From Lutjanus erythropterus (taxonomy: Eukaryota > Chordata > Actinopteri > Lutjaniformes > Lutjanidae): a stretch of 64,000 nt of DNA. How positions within the stretch are numbered: position 1 is the first letter of the stretch; the number at the start of each line of letters is the position of its first letter. Made by a program: the position numbers and the translations under genes. The notes below the pieces were generated by a model. That model saw only the letters and a list, made by a program, of their open reading frames with translations, did not search any database and was not told the origin of the DNA. Shown here in pieces: positions 1 through 11,789 of the stretch. Location: NCBI GenBank assembly GCA_020091685.1, contig CM034597.1, positions 33,198,801-33,262,800 on the forward strand, in the 5' to 3' direction.

Positions 1-118
1 TTGCCAAAAGTTGACATCACAGGGAAGACCAGAAAATATTTCCTTTGTGAAATATATTCCACTTTCACCAAAATAAGTGAATAAGGTTGTGTTTTTTTAC
101 AGTGGTCAGTGAGGCCCG

Positions 119-320
119 GCGGCCAACGCTCTGCTCTGTGGTGTCCATCGCTGCAGTGTTTTCAAGCACTGGTTGCTGTCTTGCCACCCTGCCACAGGGG
201 AGGCTTCTGGGAAGCTGGCCAATCAGAGGAAAGTGCTTTTTGGGAGCGGGGCCTTAAAGAGGCAGGAGCTAAAACAGCTCGTTTCAGACAGAGGGTGAAT
301 GGAGTTTTAAAGATGTCTAG
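119..320 (+). repeat. Teleost interspersed repeat fragment
   Basis: This GC-richer block holds the run GCTGCAGTGTTTTCAAGCAC, then GCCAATCAGAGG, and ends with the phrase CAGACAGAGGGTGAAT. I recognise that series as a dispersed repeat common in teleost genomes, but I cannot name its family. A 71-codon open frame runs across it and resembles no protein I know, so I do not call a gene. Termini are not visible, so this is a fragment with approximate borders. Confidence 0.5.
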
Positions 321-325
321 ATAAA

Positions 326-714
326 CTTAAGTTTCAAATGTGAATCTGACCAAATGTAAACTGGATTATTTTGTGAAGCTGCTTGCACAATATTGGAATA
401 TCACTTTAATATCAGGGGTAAATGTGACTGTATAATTAATTGAACCAGTCTAGATTTGAATAGCATTTATGAACAATGAGAAATGTTGTCAAGGTTTCAT
501 TTCAGTTAACTTTCTCTCTCTTTGCCTTCTTGTGTTTGCAGTCGACTTGCTGTTGTTCGTCTTCAGTTATTCTCACTGCACTTCACTCCTTGTGCCAGCT
601 TTTTCCCTCTGCAGTAACTTTATTTTCCCTGTGTCTCTCTGCCTGTCTCCGTTTGAATCTCTTGCTTTCACTACCTCTCACTTTCTCCGTTCACAGTACA
701 GTGTATATATCATG
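326..714. other. Pyrimidine-rich stretch, no gene
   Basis: No gene is recognised. From about 508 to 700 the plus strand is strongly pyrimidine-rich. It includes a textbook splice-acceptor-like tract ending TTGTGTTTGCAG at 540. The following open frame is low-complexity and hydrophobic because of the CT bias, and I see no matching donor, so I do not call an exon. Confidence 0.3.
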
Positions 715-1096
715 TCAAACCAAACAATCCCCAGCATGAGGTGGTTTGAGCGTGCTCCTTGACAGATTCTCAGTTATAAGGTTGGTTTCCTGGTCGCGGC
801 AGTCGATATTACAGAGATTCTTCATGGTTTCGGAGCTAACTTTCTGCTTTCTGGCTCTTGTTGCATCTGTCATGAGCTGCCATCTTGAGTGTAGTTTGAA
901 TCGGGCTTCGAAGTTTCCCGAGCACAGAGCAAATACTGTAAATGCGCTCACAGACATGAGCACTGGAATAAGTGGCTTTATCCACTCAGCTTTTCTCCAC
1001 GCAATCATGGTACCGACTTTCATTATTGGAGAACAGTTTGAGCGACTCATTGACATTTTGGCAAAGCTAACAGGCAAGTTGGAAATAGAAATCTAA
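715..1096 (-). other. Overlapping open frames on both strands, unrecognised
   Basis: A 120-codon frame on the minus strand (1077-715) overlaps a 116-codon frame on the plus strand (746-1096). Such antiparallel pairs often arise by chance. The minus-strand product has a hydrophobic stretch (PLIPVLMSVSAFTVFALCSG, about residues 36-55) followed by a basic segment containing ARKQK. That could mimic a single-pass membrane protein. I recognise no family, and there is no visible promoter, Kozak context or splice structure. It could be an old repeat remnant or chance. Confidence 0.12.
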
Positions 1097-1515
1097 TTTG
1101 AACACTTCAAAGAGAGTGAGGTAATGAATTCAAGAGGGAAAAAAAAACAGATTTCTTACAGTCCGGCACACAACACTGACGCATTTCGACAAGAAAAGCC
1201 TTCAATAGAGCTGATAATAGCTTTTCTTTGCCAAAATAAAATGTCAGAGCTTAAATGTTGAGAAGCATTGTTTCAAGAATCGTTTAGATGTATTTAATTT
1301 ATTTATAATGTCAATATGAATAAATGTCAACAAAAACAACTGGCTTTTTGGTCAGTGCCAAGCTTATACATACACTGAAGGCTGCTTAAGTTCTGCTCAC
1401 TTTTAGCTCTGAAAGAGATGTTGAGAAGGTCACCGATCAAGTTGTAAAGCAATATAGGTTAATTACATACTATTAAACATAATGGTATTACATTTAACCT
1501 CATGATTTACAATAT
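1097..1515. other. AT-rich sequence, nothing recognised
   Basis: This is AT-rich single-copy-looking DNA with a short A run near 1139. I see no open frame of note, repeat border or RNA gene. Confidence 0.4.
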
Positions 1516-2380
1516 AAATCCCAATTCCAAAAATGTGGGGATGCTGTGAAAAATAAGTAAGAATAAGAATAAGATACAATGGTTTGCAAATCCTTTTTGA
1601 AATATTGAACACAGCACAAAGACATGCTATTTAATGTTCAAACTGATAAACTTTATATTATTTTGTAAATATACACTCATTCTGAATTGGTGCCTGCAAA
1701 AAAAGTTGGAACATGGGTCATGTTTACCATGACTTTCCATCATCTTTTGATTTTTATATTGGAGGACACTAATTGTTGAAGTTTTAAAGTGAAATTCTTT
1801 CCCATTCTTGCTTGATTAACAACTTCAGTTTCTTTACAGTGCAGGGTCTCCATTGTCATATTTTGTGTTTCATAATGTGACACCCGTTTTCAGTTTAGCA
1901 GCTGCTGTCTATTACGACAAAGCCATGCACCGACAATGGTTTTCCGAAGTGTTCCTAAGCCCATGTAGTAATATCCTTCATGCAATCAGTGGGATTTTAA
2001 TGCAGTGCAGCCCGGAGGGGTCAAAGGTCACAGGCATTCAGTGTTGGTTTTCAGCCTGGTCCCTTGCATGCAGAGATTTCTCAGATTCTCAGAATGATAC
2101 AACGGATTGCAGATGATGAAATCCCTAAATCCTACCTCAAAGTGGTGACCCTTGCTCCGTCCTTGCTTGTGGATGACTGAGGCTTTCAAGGATGTCCTCT
2201 TCATACCCAGTCGTGATACTGTCACCTGTTACCAGTTCACCCTTACCTGTTGAATGTTTCAAACAGCACTCAACAACTTTCTCAGTCATTTTGTCACATT
2301 TTTTTAAAATCATGTTGCAGGCATTGAAAAGGATTTGCATTTTACATAGCATCCAAACTTTTTTTTAAAATTGGGGTTTG
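1516..2380 (-). mobile_element. Tc1-like DNA transposon relic, internally deleted
   Basis: This is a decayed non-autonomous copy of a Tc1/mariner-superfamily (IS630-type) transposon, inserted in minus orientation. The left end carries CCCAATTCC followed by the long subterminal block of this teleost family (GGTTTGCAAATCCTTTTT, then TAATGTTCAAACTGATAAAC). The right end is TTGGGGTTTG abutting a TA dinucleotide, as expected for TA-targeting elements. Read on the minus strand, about 2225-1960 keeps the N-terminal helix-turn-helix part of the transposase, and about 1890-1770 keeps its C-terminal part. The middle, which should hold most of the DDE catalytic core, is missing, and stops and frameshifts break the rest. 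It matches the relic at 37304-38536, which is on the opposite strand. I am confident of the superfamily and cannot name the exact Repbase family. Confidence 0.85.
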
Positions 2381-5300
2381 TATTTTGCAAGTAGATTTAG
2401 TTTTGTTACCTGACATTTCTGTCATTTTCTGTGGGGTCTTTTCCCACGGTCAAAATGAGTTTTTTCTGAACACTGACCAAAACTATGCTGGCAAAATCAA
2501 TGGAAAAAGTGCTGTACTTAGCTCTACCCCAGCATTTTCAAACTCATTTAGGCACAAATAACTTCTCTTTGAGGTGATGATCAATGACACTTTTGTTTTT
2601 CTTTATTTCGGTGACACCTTTACTGATACTGCCGTCACTGTTTTAGTGTACTGCACAGCGTTTCCCAGTGATCACTTGTCTGTGTGTCACCGGCGGTTTG
2701 ACACAACTGGATTGACAGCAGCTCCCAAAATCCCAAACAGTCATGTATTAGCTGCTCTACTGAGACCAGAGAATGCAGAAAAACAAAAATTCATCGGGTG
2801 TCAGAAAGTGATGATGTCTAGAGAGATGGTAATGCCCGCACTATCTAAATATATTGAGAAAGCAACACAATTATTGCAAATCATCGCAATCAGAAATACC
2901 GTTATAATGAAGACAGCAACTGATTACTGGAACTCCACTTATGTAAACACTGTTATAGACTCTATAAATCTACTATCTGAACTCAACATGGTGTGCTAAA
3001 CAAATAAATCAGAGACAAAGTTTGTACTGTCTGCCAAAACTGCAACATAATATCAATGATGGACATTGGTTGACGACATTTCTAGGAAGGTTGTCGTTAC
3101 TCTTTACTTTTAGGATAAGCGTAGCTTTGAAGTCAGCTGTTGTTGTTTTTTTCTTTTCTAAAATGCAGTTGGCCGCACGCTGTGTTCTTCACATAAGGGA
3201 ACCAATCACAGTACCCGCTCTCAGCTGGGATTGATGGAGAAGCGGAAATATGTCATCCAGGCGCGCTCTGTAACAAACGCAAGCAAGCTCTCCCTCTTTC
3301 ATTCTCGGTGATGGCGACTGCAGGAGAAAGAGAAAATTAAATCTCCAGATGTTATTATAATTAGAAAAACAGAAATAATTCCAGGTAGGCTAAATTAATG
3401 AAAATACTACATAATTAATGTATATACTGCCCCTGAAGTCAGAAAGAAATCTCAATTATTTAACAGACTTGGAGAACTCCTTACAGATGGCTTCAATATA
3501 ATTTTATGCAGTGATTTTCATACAGTTATGTCAGAAAATGATAATAGCTGTCCTTTATATTTTTGATTGCATTTCTATGCTGAAGTTTTTATAGGTGTTT
3601 CTATAGACTGTGTGTAGCAGAGTGGTTCTACGAGCAAGTCAGTGCATCATTAGGTGGTTTCAGAGAGTTACAAGGTTCTGTAAATGCACTGTGAAAACAA
3701 TACAGCCATGCTTTGATATTAGAAAGTGTACTTTGTGATTTGTACTTATGGATATTTAAGTATTTTTAAAAGCAAGTACTGAGCAGCACTGCTGCTCTCA
3801 GCATAGTGCTCAAAGTTCAAATTATTTGACGACTTAGCCAGAAGTGACCATAGTTGTATGGAAGTGACACAAGTAGAGGGAGAGACTGATGGCTGAGACT
3901 TGAAGGGAACCCCAGACCCGCAAAAGTGATCATTTTATGTTTGTACAACGTCACAATGAAGAAACAACACATACAAATCTCATGAGAGATTCAAATCAAA
4001 TCAAGGTCTGCCTTCCAGACGACCAAAGGAAAGTGTTTCGGTGCTCCCCAAACTCTATAATACAACATTAAAAACACACAAATAGTTGACATTTGTGAAT
4101 CACATAGTTTATGAACATGGCTACATTAAATGCTATAATTAGCTTAGCAGTTTGTACACCTGGCAGACATGATGTATAGCGCTGTGCTTTGCCTCTCAGG
4201 GCCTGATCTCTCGGTGAGCCCATGGAGAAATTTTTTATCATGTGATGGTCCCTTAAATAAGGCGATATCAAGTCTCATATCACAATATCAAGATATTGCC
4301 ACTGAAAGCTATTCAGTATAGGACTACAGCCCTTTGTGTATCCAACACTCCCAATATTTAGAGGGTGCAGCAGGAAAACAGTTACTGTAGGGATGTAAAC
4401 AACTTCAAATCATAGTTAAGAGCCTGTAGCTTACTATCATTATCACTTTAATATGTCAAATGCAGAATGCTTGAACACAGAACCAAAAAGTGTGTGAATG
4501 TCCAAATATTTGCAAACTGTTATTATATAGTACAAATGAACTTAGGTAAAAGCAATTTGCCTGAGTGCAGACCAGCAAGAATGTCCAATGTTTCTGCCTT
4601 ATAATTACAGCCCAGAGAGGGCTCTTGCAATCACAATTATCAGTTTAATTACGTCTGATAGCTATCAGGCCTTGCGGCTTTATCAAAAGGATCTGCATTT
4701 AAAGGAGTGGTGGAGGACTGGCTTAATGAATTTCACATTTGTGGCTTGAGCCAATTATTAGCAGTGACATTCCTAATGTCTAATAATCCCCTTTTTAATA
4801 CTGCTTTCAAATGAAGCTAAAGAGTGCAGTGCTACATTGTAGAATAACACAGGACATATCTGGTAGATTAACTCACAGGTTCTACTGTATAAGCTTTACA
4901 CTGTACAGGCCTGCATAAAATAGGATGGGCAGAGTCTATTCCTCCTGGTAATTGAAGTGTCTTGATATGCTGTTGACTGATTATTGGCTACAGGGCATCC
5001 CAAGTCATCCCGAAGCACCCCTGCTCCCCAAACACCACCTCCAACATCTCGTCCATGCTTTCCGCAAGTTTTGCCCAGGAGCAAGACTAAATGAAAGCAG
5101 GTTTTGCAGCATCATCAATATCCCTCACCCATCCCTGTTGCATCTCAAAAAGAAAAACATATTTTCGAGTGAAAGTCTGCCAGGAAAACAAATGCAACCT
5201 GTGTCAATCAAAGAATGTCTCCTAATAGCCTGGGTTATATGTAAACTTTTAGTTGTTTGTTGCTACTTGGCAGTGATTCTGTGGTACTGCAGAGGAAAAA

Positions 5301-6236
5301 CAGCAGATTAGTTCATGTACCAGGGCTCTTCCATCTCGAAGTTGTTGGTGCACTTTGAATAGCAGAACTTTATGGTGAATGTAATTCAGGGATTAAAAAA
5401 GATAAGGCTGGATCTCTATGCTTGTGGCAATGTCTGCGGGTAGGAAAAGTACAGGACTTGGCTCCAGGTTTAATTGGAGCCTTTTGAAAGAGAACAGAGA
5501 GCTGACGTCATGCAACAATAACTTTTATCCACTGACCTTTTTTTTTCCCCCTTGCCCTCTTCTTGCTGGTCTTTGCTGTGTTTATCTTTGCAATCCCAAA
5601 ATGAATTCTGGATACCAGTTCACATACAAGGCACACTCACATTCATTTCCCCGACTCATCTTCACAGTGGCTCTGCCATCTTCGATTTTTTTTTTTGAGG
5701 GGGGTCATTCTGTCCAGAGAGGTCAACAAATCCTGCTTGGCCATCACCATAGTTACCGGGACATGGGCATTTAGGAGATTGTGTAATTTCGTTCAAAAAA
5801 AGGCAGTGTACTTTAAAAGCCAGTGAGCCAAATGTCAGCCCTAAGCTAGAGAAGGCGGAATGGCACAATGCCATTAAATCATGGTCATTACTTAATTAAA
5901 AACAGCTCCAAAGGGAAACATAACCTGCTCTATTTTCTTAAATCTTTTTATACTTTAATAAGGTTAAGCAGTTCTTTTTTTTTTTTTCATTTGGGCAGCA
6001 ATTTTGGTTTCTTAAATTCTACATGTTTAACACAAAGATGATTGCATATGATATAAATGGATAAACATCTGTGGTCATGCAGGAGTACTGGCCCATTTAT
6101 AGCATGGGCTGATAATCAGATGATCTCCCAGTGCACCATGGGCCTGCACACATATTAACATAAGAAAGCTGCCTGTTTAAACACCCAGCGGGATGCACTT
6201 AACTGCTTTCTGCAATTGGACAGACCATGAACCACC
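2381..6236. other. Long interval without recognised gene
   Basis: The longest frame is 141 codons (2574-2999, plus strand). It resembles no protein family I know and has no splice or promoter support, so I treat it as chance. Poly-T runs occur near 5537, 5688 and 5972. The stretch at 4600-4800 is listed separately as a possible conserved noncoding element. Confidence 0.4.
4600..4800. promoter_or_regulatory. Possible conserved noncoding element
   Basis: This block is free of recognisable repeats and rich in short developmental-factor-like cores: ATTA in several phases, TTTAATTACG, a TCAAAAGGATC (TCF/LEF-like) site and CAATTATTAGCAG. It looks like a vertebrate conserved noncoding enhancer, but composition alone cannot prove that. 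Alignment with other fish would decide it. Confidence 0.22.
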
Positions 6237-6490
6237 CAGCCTTAAAGCTACATTATGTAACATTTCTGCCTTAAATAGTCTAAAAACACTAGACATTTGA
6301 GCTGTGAAGTTACATTATCCTGAATGTTTACAACTACAGTCAAACCCAGAGAAGTCTGCAATTTATTTAAGCTAGCAGTGCGTTTCATCGCTAGCCGCTA
6401 GTTGCAGTAACTTTGGTGACGGGATCCAACGTGATACGAAAGTGAGGATGGCAGTTTGCAAACTAAATATGACGTGAATAAAACTTGACA
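6237..6490 (+). repeat. Possible MITE fragment (TTAAAGCTACATTATGTAAC type)
   Basis: The start reads CTTAAAGCTACATTATGTAA, a terminal sequence I associate with short non-autonomous DNA elements in teleosts. The text that follows (TCTAAAAACACTAGACATTTG and onward) fits the same kind of element. No matching inverted terminus is evident before the LINE border, so the right edge is a guess. Confidence 0.35.
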
Positions 6491-6756
6491 CATTACGTTG
6501 TCCACGAACATGATTAAAGCCTGTGTCGTGTCAGACAGGTTTTCATCAGCGATGGTGGTCGTTTAACAATCAAGAAAACAACTCCCATCATCCCATACTA
6601 CTTCTGATTCCATCAAACTACATCTTTTGTTATTGTCTAAATATGAAAGAGACCTTGAGCAGCAGAATTTACATATTGTGGATTTAACTCACAGTTTGTT
6701 TGTTTTTTTTTTTATTTTATGCAGATTTATGGAGTGTTTGGATGATGTTATTGCAA

Positions 6757-8222
6757 TATCAGAATCAGAAACAGAAACTGTTAAATTGTCAAGTAGGTTT
6801 TTCACAAGTAATTTACTGTGGCATGTTGGTGCATACAAACATAAAACTAGCAATATAAATAAAGATTAAGGCAACTACTGTCAATAAAAAACAGCATACA
6901 TAGAAAAGTAAAAGAGAATACACAATAAAATTCAAAAATGTTCAATAAAGAACAATATTTACAAATGTTACTGATATTTACATAGGTAGATAGTTGAAGG
7001 AGCTGTGGAGTGCAAAAGGTTGACAATGAATGTGCAAGTTAACAATATAGAGGGATATTGCAATGTATAAAATAGAGTCACATGTCTGAGAATTACGTTA
7101 ATGTAACATATAAGAGGGAGGGACAGGTTGTTGGGATGGGGGCAGTGTCAGTCGGGGTCATAGGCATCATTGATGAGGGCAGTTGCAACAGGAAATAAAC
7201 TGTTCTTATGGTGTGAGGTTTTGGTCTTGATGGATCACAGGGCTGGCTACAATCTTACCTACACAACTCAGGGTCCTGGAGGCGTACAGGTCCCACGTGG
7301 ATGGCAAGTTGCAGCTGATCACCCTCTCAGCAGAGCGAGCAGTCTGCCCTTGTCCCTGGACTTGATGATGGCAGTGAGGAAGTGCACCATCATTGTCTCT
7401 GGCAGGTTGGATTCCTTTAACTGCCGCAGGAAGTCCTCTGCTGGGCTTTTTTGATGTGGGAGCTGATGTTTAGCTCTCGTTTCAGGTCCTGGGTAATGAT
7501 GGTGCCCAGGAAGCAGAATGACTCTACGGCATCAAGTGGGGAGTCACACAGGGTGATGGGGATGGGTGGGGCTGGGCTCGTCCAGAAGTCCACAATCATC
7601 TCCACTGTCTCTAGAGCATTGAGCTCCAAGTTGTTCTGACTGCACCAGGTCACCAGATGGTCAATCTCCCACCTGCAGGCCGACTCATTCCCACCAGAGA
7701 CGAGTCCAATGAGGGTGGTGTCGTCCGAGATCTTCAAGCTTGACAGACTGATGACTGGAGGTGCAGCTGTTGGTGTACAGGGAGAAAAGCAGAGGAGAAA
7801 GAATGCAGCCTCGGGGATGGTCAGGGAGTCAGAGACGTGCTGCCCCAGCTTCACATGCTGCCTCCTGTCAGACAGGAAGTATGTGATCCACCTGCGTCCT
7901 GGAGCAGTGCTGGAATGACGGCATTGAAAGCAGAGCTGAAATCCACAAACAGGATCCTGACATAGGTTCCTGCAGAGTCCAGGTGATGAAGGATGTAGTG
8001 GAGGGCCATGTTGACAGCATCATCTACAGACCTGTTGGCTCTGTAGGCGAACTGCAGGGGGTCCAGGAGAGGGTCAGTGAGGGCTTTGAGATGGGACAGA
8101 ACAAAATGCTCAAAGGACTTCATTACCACAGAGGGCAGGGCGACGGGTCTGTAGTCACAAAGTCCTGTGGTCCTTGGTTTTTTGGGGACAGGGATGATAT
8201 ACAGTATGATACACCAGACATT
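6757..8222 (-). mobile_element. 5'-truncated LINE retrotransposon (L2/CR1/Rex-type), RT remnant
   Basis: The minus strand carries the reverse-transcriptase part of a non-LTR retrotransposon, once needed for target-primed reverse transcription. Reading from about 8195 down, the frame gives IIPVPKKPRTTGLCDYRPVA, then RT fingers/palm segments with LQFAYRANRSVDDAV and ILFVDFSSAFN. After a small deletion and frame change near 7910 come ITYFLSDRRQHVKLGQHVSD, then SDDTTLIGLVSGG, then DHLVTWCSQNNLELNALETV. The catalytic F/Y-A-D-D box reads ISDD here. A second frame shift and an in-frame stop near 7430 end the longest frame (7854-7417). The 3' UTR runs to a tail of TTCTG/ATTCTG repeats at about 6757-6775, typical of this LINE group. 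The endonuclease region upstream of 8222 is absent. It is dead by inspection. Clade placement beyond the L2/CR1/Rex group is uncertain. Confidence 0.88.
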
Positions 8223-8343
8223 TGTACCTTTGAATCAACCTCCATATCCAGATAGCACCAACAGTGGAACAGTGGTAAGGTTGTTGTATTACCAGCTGGT
8301 TTTATGACTGATTTAATTTGAATAAAGTCAATCATATTTGATC

Positions 8344-8638
8344 ATCTTCAACAACTCACTTGAATTATATGTCAAACACTATTCTAGTAGAGGTATAAAG
8401 TATAGAAACTTAGATTTAGTATGTAGCCATCAGCAGTACTTAGAGAATTAAAAGTTTTTCTTCATGCTGGATATATCATCTGTTTTATTAGTTCCACATG
8501 AGGTGATTAATTCATCATGACTTCAATGCCTACCAGGGGATTATCAGCATTCATTAAATTACCAGTGTATTTGCAGGTTTTTATTAGGTGTCTAATTGTG
8601 TCAGTTTCTGATCAGTTTTATTATACAGCTGTACAGCT
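8344..8638 (+). repeat. Tandem-like direct duplication, copy A
   Basis: Copy A shares long collinear blocks with 8991-9268, including GAATTAAAAGTTTTTCTTCA, TTTTATTAGTTCCACATGA, TTAATTCATCA and TTATACAGCTGTACAGC. The shift between copies is about 640 bp. Divergence and small indels show the duplication is old. Just after copy A lies GAATTTGGGCACAGGGAA (8651-8668), whose reverse complement follows copy B. Confidence 0.8.
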
Positions 8639-8990
8639 GGATTCAGCTGAGAATTTGGGCACAGGGAAGAACACTATACAGATGAGTGATTATTATTTAG
8701 ACATCGGGCAAGCAGTTAAAAAATGCAAATTACACTGTGAATAAACTGTAAAGTCGGCTGTAAAATGCAACGGTTAAAAGAACATACACCATTACTGATA
8801 GAGGGGGAAATTAATCTTCTTTGAACATCAAACATCTAAATTTTTTTAAACAGTTTTGTACAGATAACATACACACTTTCTCTCAACTTTTGGGCTCAGT
8901 GTACTGCAAGTTACACTCCATTTATGGCCTTGGTTTAATTTATATTCAATCATGAATGTGCAAAACATAATCACTGTAAACTTGTAGCAG

Positions 8991-9268
8991 CATCTTCAAC
9001 AGTTCACTCAAACAGAATACTAGTAAAGGTATAAAGGTCTAGAAATTACTTAGTTTCAGTCTGTAACCATTTCATCAGGACTTAAGAGAATTAAAGTTTT
9101 TCTTCATGTTGAATATATCATCTATTTTATTAGTTCCACATGAAGTAATTAATTCATCACGACCTTAATGCCTACTGAAGGTTTATCATCATTCTTTAAA
9201 TTACCAATGTATTTGCACATTTTTACTAGGTGTCTAAATGTGACAGTTTTTATTATACAGCTGTACAG
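8991..9268 (+). repeat. Tandem-like direct duplication, copy B
   Basis: This is the second, diverged copy of 8344-8638 in the same orientation. It ends at TATTATACAGCTGTACAGC and is followed at 9272-9290 by TCCCTGTGCCCAAATTTTC, the inverted counterpart of the sequence after copy A. The pair could be terminal repeats of an unknown element or a local segmental duplication. Confidence 0.8.
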
Positions 9269-9290
9269 CAGTCCCTGTGCCCAAATTTTC

Positions 9291-11249
9291 AGGTCTCTGA
9301 ATAGCATCATGATACTGTTTTATCCCTCTTTTGTCTGAGAATGAAGTCCATCCTCACAAAGAAGACAAAACGTCCCCTCATATCTTGTACATTTTAGAGT
9401 ACTGCAATTGTGTGGCTGAAATGAGTGAAAGAGTTATTATTCTGATCAAGTACCTCACAAAGGTCTTGGCATGATTAAGTTTTTTGGCTTCATCACCTCT
9501 TTTTTTTATTAGGGGTCAGGAGTCACAGAGTCAAGCCGCTAAAGTATTGTTAATTGGTTGGGATTGACCTTAATTTTCAAAGCATACTTAGGTTTGATTA
9601 ACTGCCAAGATCTTATATCGATATTTTCTCCTTTTCCTTATTTGTAATAACGTGGAGATACCTATCTCATCCATGGACTGGTTGGTTCCTGGAGGAGCAG
9701 TTTAATTTGAGTAATAAATCTGCTGGCCTTGTTTTGTTAGTGTTTCTAATCGTGACATATATTCTTAAATATTTAATTTCATTTCACTGTAGAACATCAT
9801 TTTTCTTCACTTCACTGACAGCAGCTCCTCTCTAATGCACGCCCAGAAGAGCTAACCCCAAATCTCCAGCAGTTTAACCTAAAAACAAGTAAATGTTGTT
9901 TCAATAAATTGCAGTGAAAACAGCAATACTGTTGGAACAACAGGGGTTTAGCCAGTGGTGGACTAAAAAAAAATATTAAGGGCACCAGCAAGCAGAAAGT
10001 TATGTGTTTCTGGTGCATTTCCAGTTCCAATTCCAGGTTTACATTAAAACACCAATGTAATAAAACACACAGGGAACTATGAACTATTTAACCATTTAAA
10101 GGGATGCAGAGACCAACTAATTTTCTAGGATCATGCATCATGTTGTGTGCATTGGAAGGGAGATGTTGTATTGGACACTGGACCACCCTACAGGGCACAT
10201 TTGCAGGTAAGTATAGCAGTATTTGCAGTGGGTAGCGAAAATTAATAATGTGAAAAACTGAGATTATGCTGATTTTAAATCATGGCAGTCTAGTTTTGCC
10301 CTTTGTTTTGGTTGTTTTTATTTTTCAGACTTGATCTTATGCCTGCTACACCACAAACTAGAAATTACTTTCAAGGTTTCATTGATGGATTCTTCCCTTG
10401 AGTGAGTGCAAAAAAAACAAAAAAAAAACAAAAAAACAGCATGGCACGTCTGTAGGTGCTGAAATTTTGAAAATATCACACCGTAGAAAACTAAAACCCA
10501 GGTAAAACAAAAAATATCACAGTTTAAAGCTTGGAAGCAGAGGTCATGAGCCACACGTTTAATTACATTTATTCATAAGCTCTTATCAAAATACAGTATG
10601 TTCACATAATTAAAATGAAATTAGCTTTTAATATGTTCCAAGTGTCAGTCAGTTTCTACAACCTTGATTTGACACAATTCCTGTGTCATTAATTCCACTT
10701 TTTGAAGTTGAACCGAAAGTTTTTGAGTGAAGTTTTCAGCATTTCACACCATAAATTACAACATGTTGTGATTTGAATCACGGAGTGCCGAGGTTATGGG
10801 ACTACCCACCGCTGTGAGCTCCTTTCTATAATGAGAGATAAACAGCATGAAATGTGGAGCTTGACAATGGCACTCAGGATTGAAAAAAAAAAAAAAAAAA
10901 ATGAATACAAAGTGTGAGTGCTAATAGCTTCCTTTTTCCAAGTAGAATCCAACTGGGAATGGCTAACAATATATGTGGACTTGTTGAAAAAGGGGAATAA
11001 GTATTTATTCAACATTCATAGTATCTATATATAGCATGATGTCCTCTAGTCGGTGGTGCTCCACAGAAATTCACTGGGTCCTGCCATGGGAAAAGCCCAC
11101 CCAGGGGCTTGAAGATAAATGTCGTTTCTACAAATAAACCTAAAAAGTCTTACTCTTTTGAGAAATGATGAAACAGCCCCAGTGTCACTGGTATATATTT
11201 CAGATTGGTGCCATGGTAAATGGGGCCATGGCTTTGCATTTGCATGCAG
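9291..11249. other. Interval without recognised gene
   Basis: This is AT-rich DNA with short chance frames only. Simple sequence includes an A-rich CAAAAAA tract at about 10409-10436 and an A run near 10884-10901. No repeat border or RNA gene is recognised. Confidence 0.4.
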
Positions 11250-11507
11250 ATGAAGCGGCCAGTAGCTCCTTCAAACTTCACTTCTTTTCTCTTTTAAACT
11301 CTTGTTTTTTTTGGCTATATTGCTGAAACACGTATCAGCTATGGCAGAAGTACATTAGGCATTGGGAAAAGAAGTGTGGGGTTTGGATTAAAGAGAAGGA
11401 GAATCTGAGACGATCACCAAATGCAGTCGGCATCTTTCGCATATGCAATTAGATCAGCTGGACGCACCGCTATGGACCACCCCAGGAGGAGTGGAGGTGA
11501 GCAGGGA
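11250..11507 (+). repeat. Dispersed repeat R1, copy 1
   Basis: This segment matches 50590-50830 in the same orientation. Shared blocks in the same order are GTAGCTCCTTCAAACTT, CTTTTAAACT, GTTTTTTTT, GTGTGGGGTTTGGATTAAAG (one mismatch), ATGCAGT.GGCAT and ATCAGCTGGACGCAC. The pattern implies an interspersed element. No terminal repeats or known coding sequence are visible, so the class is unknown. Confidence 0.75.
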
Positions 11508-11789
11508 AAAAAGCCATGCTATAGCAGGGAATTAAGGCTTAAGGACTCTGTGTTTAAGCATGATGGATGTAAAACATAGTCAAAGTTGCTGACAATATTT
11601 CCCAGATGTGAAACTTTTTGTGCAAAGATGTTGATCATATTTTCATCTTGTTACTGCTGTTTACATTCAACCATGGCACAAATTTAAAGCAATGCACTAC
11701 AGAGTTATTTCATGGGTGTAAATAAATATACATATTATTTCATTTTGTTTCATTTTATCCTGTTCCATTCTGAATTTAATCAATTGTCT

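Noticed and set aside
2574-2999. 141-codon plus-strand frame
   Set aside because: No recognisable domain, no splice or promoter support; length is within chance for AT-rich DNA of this size.
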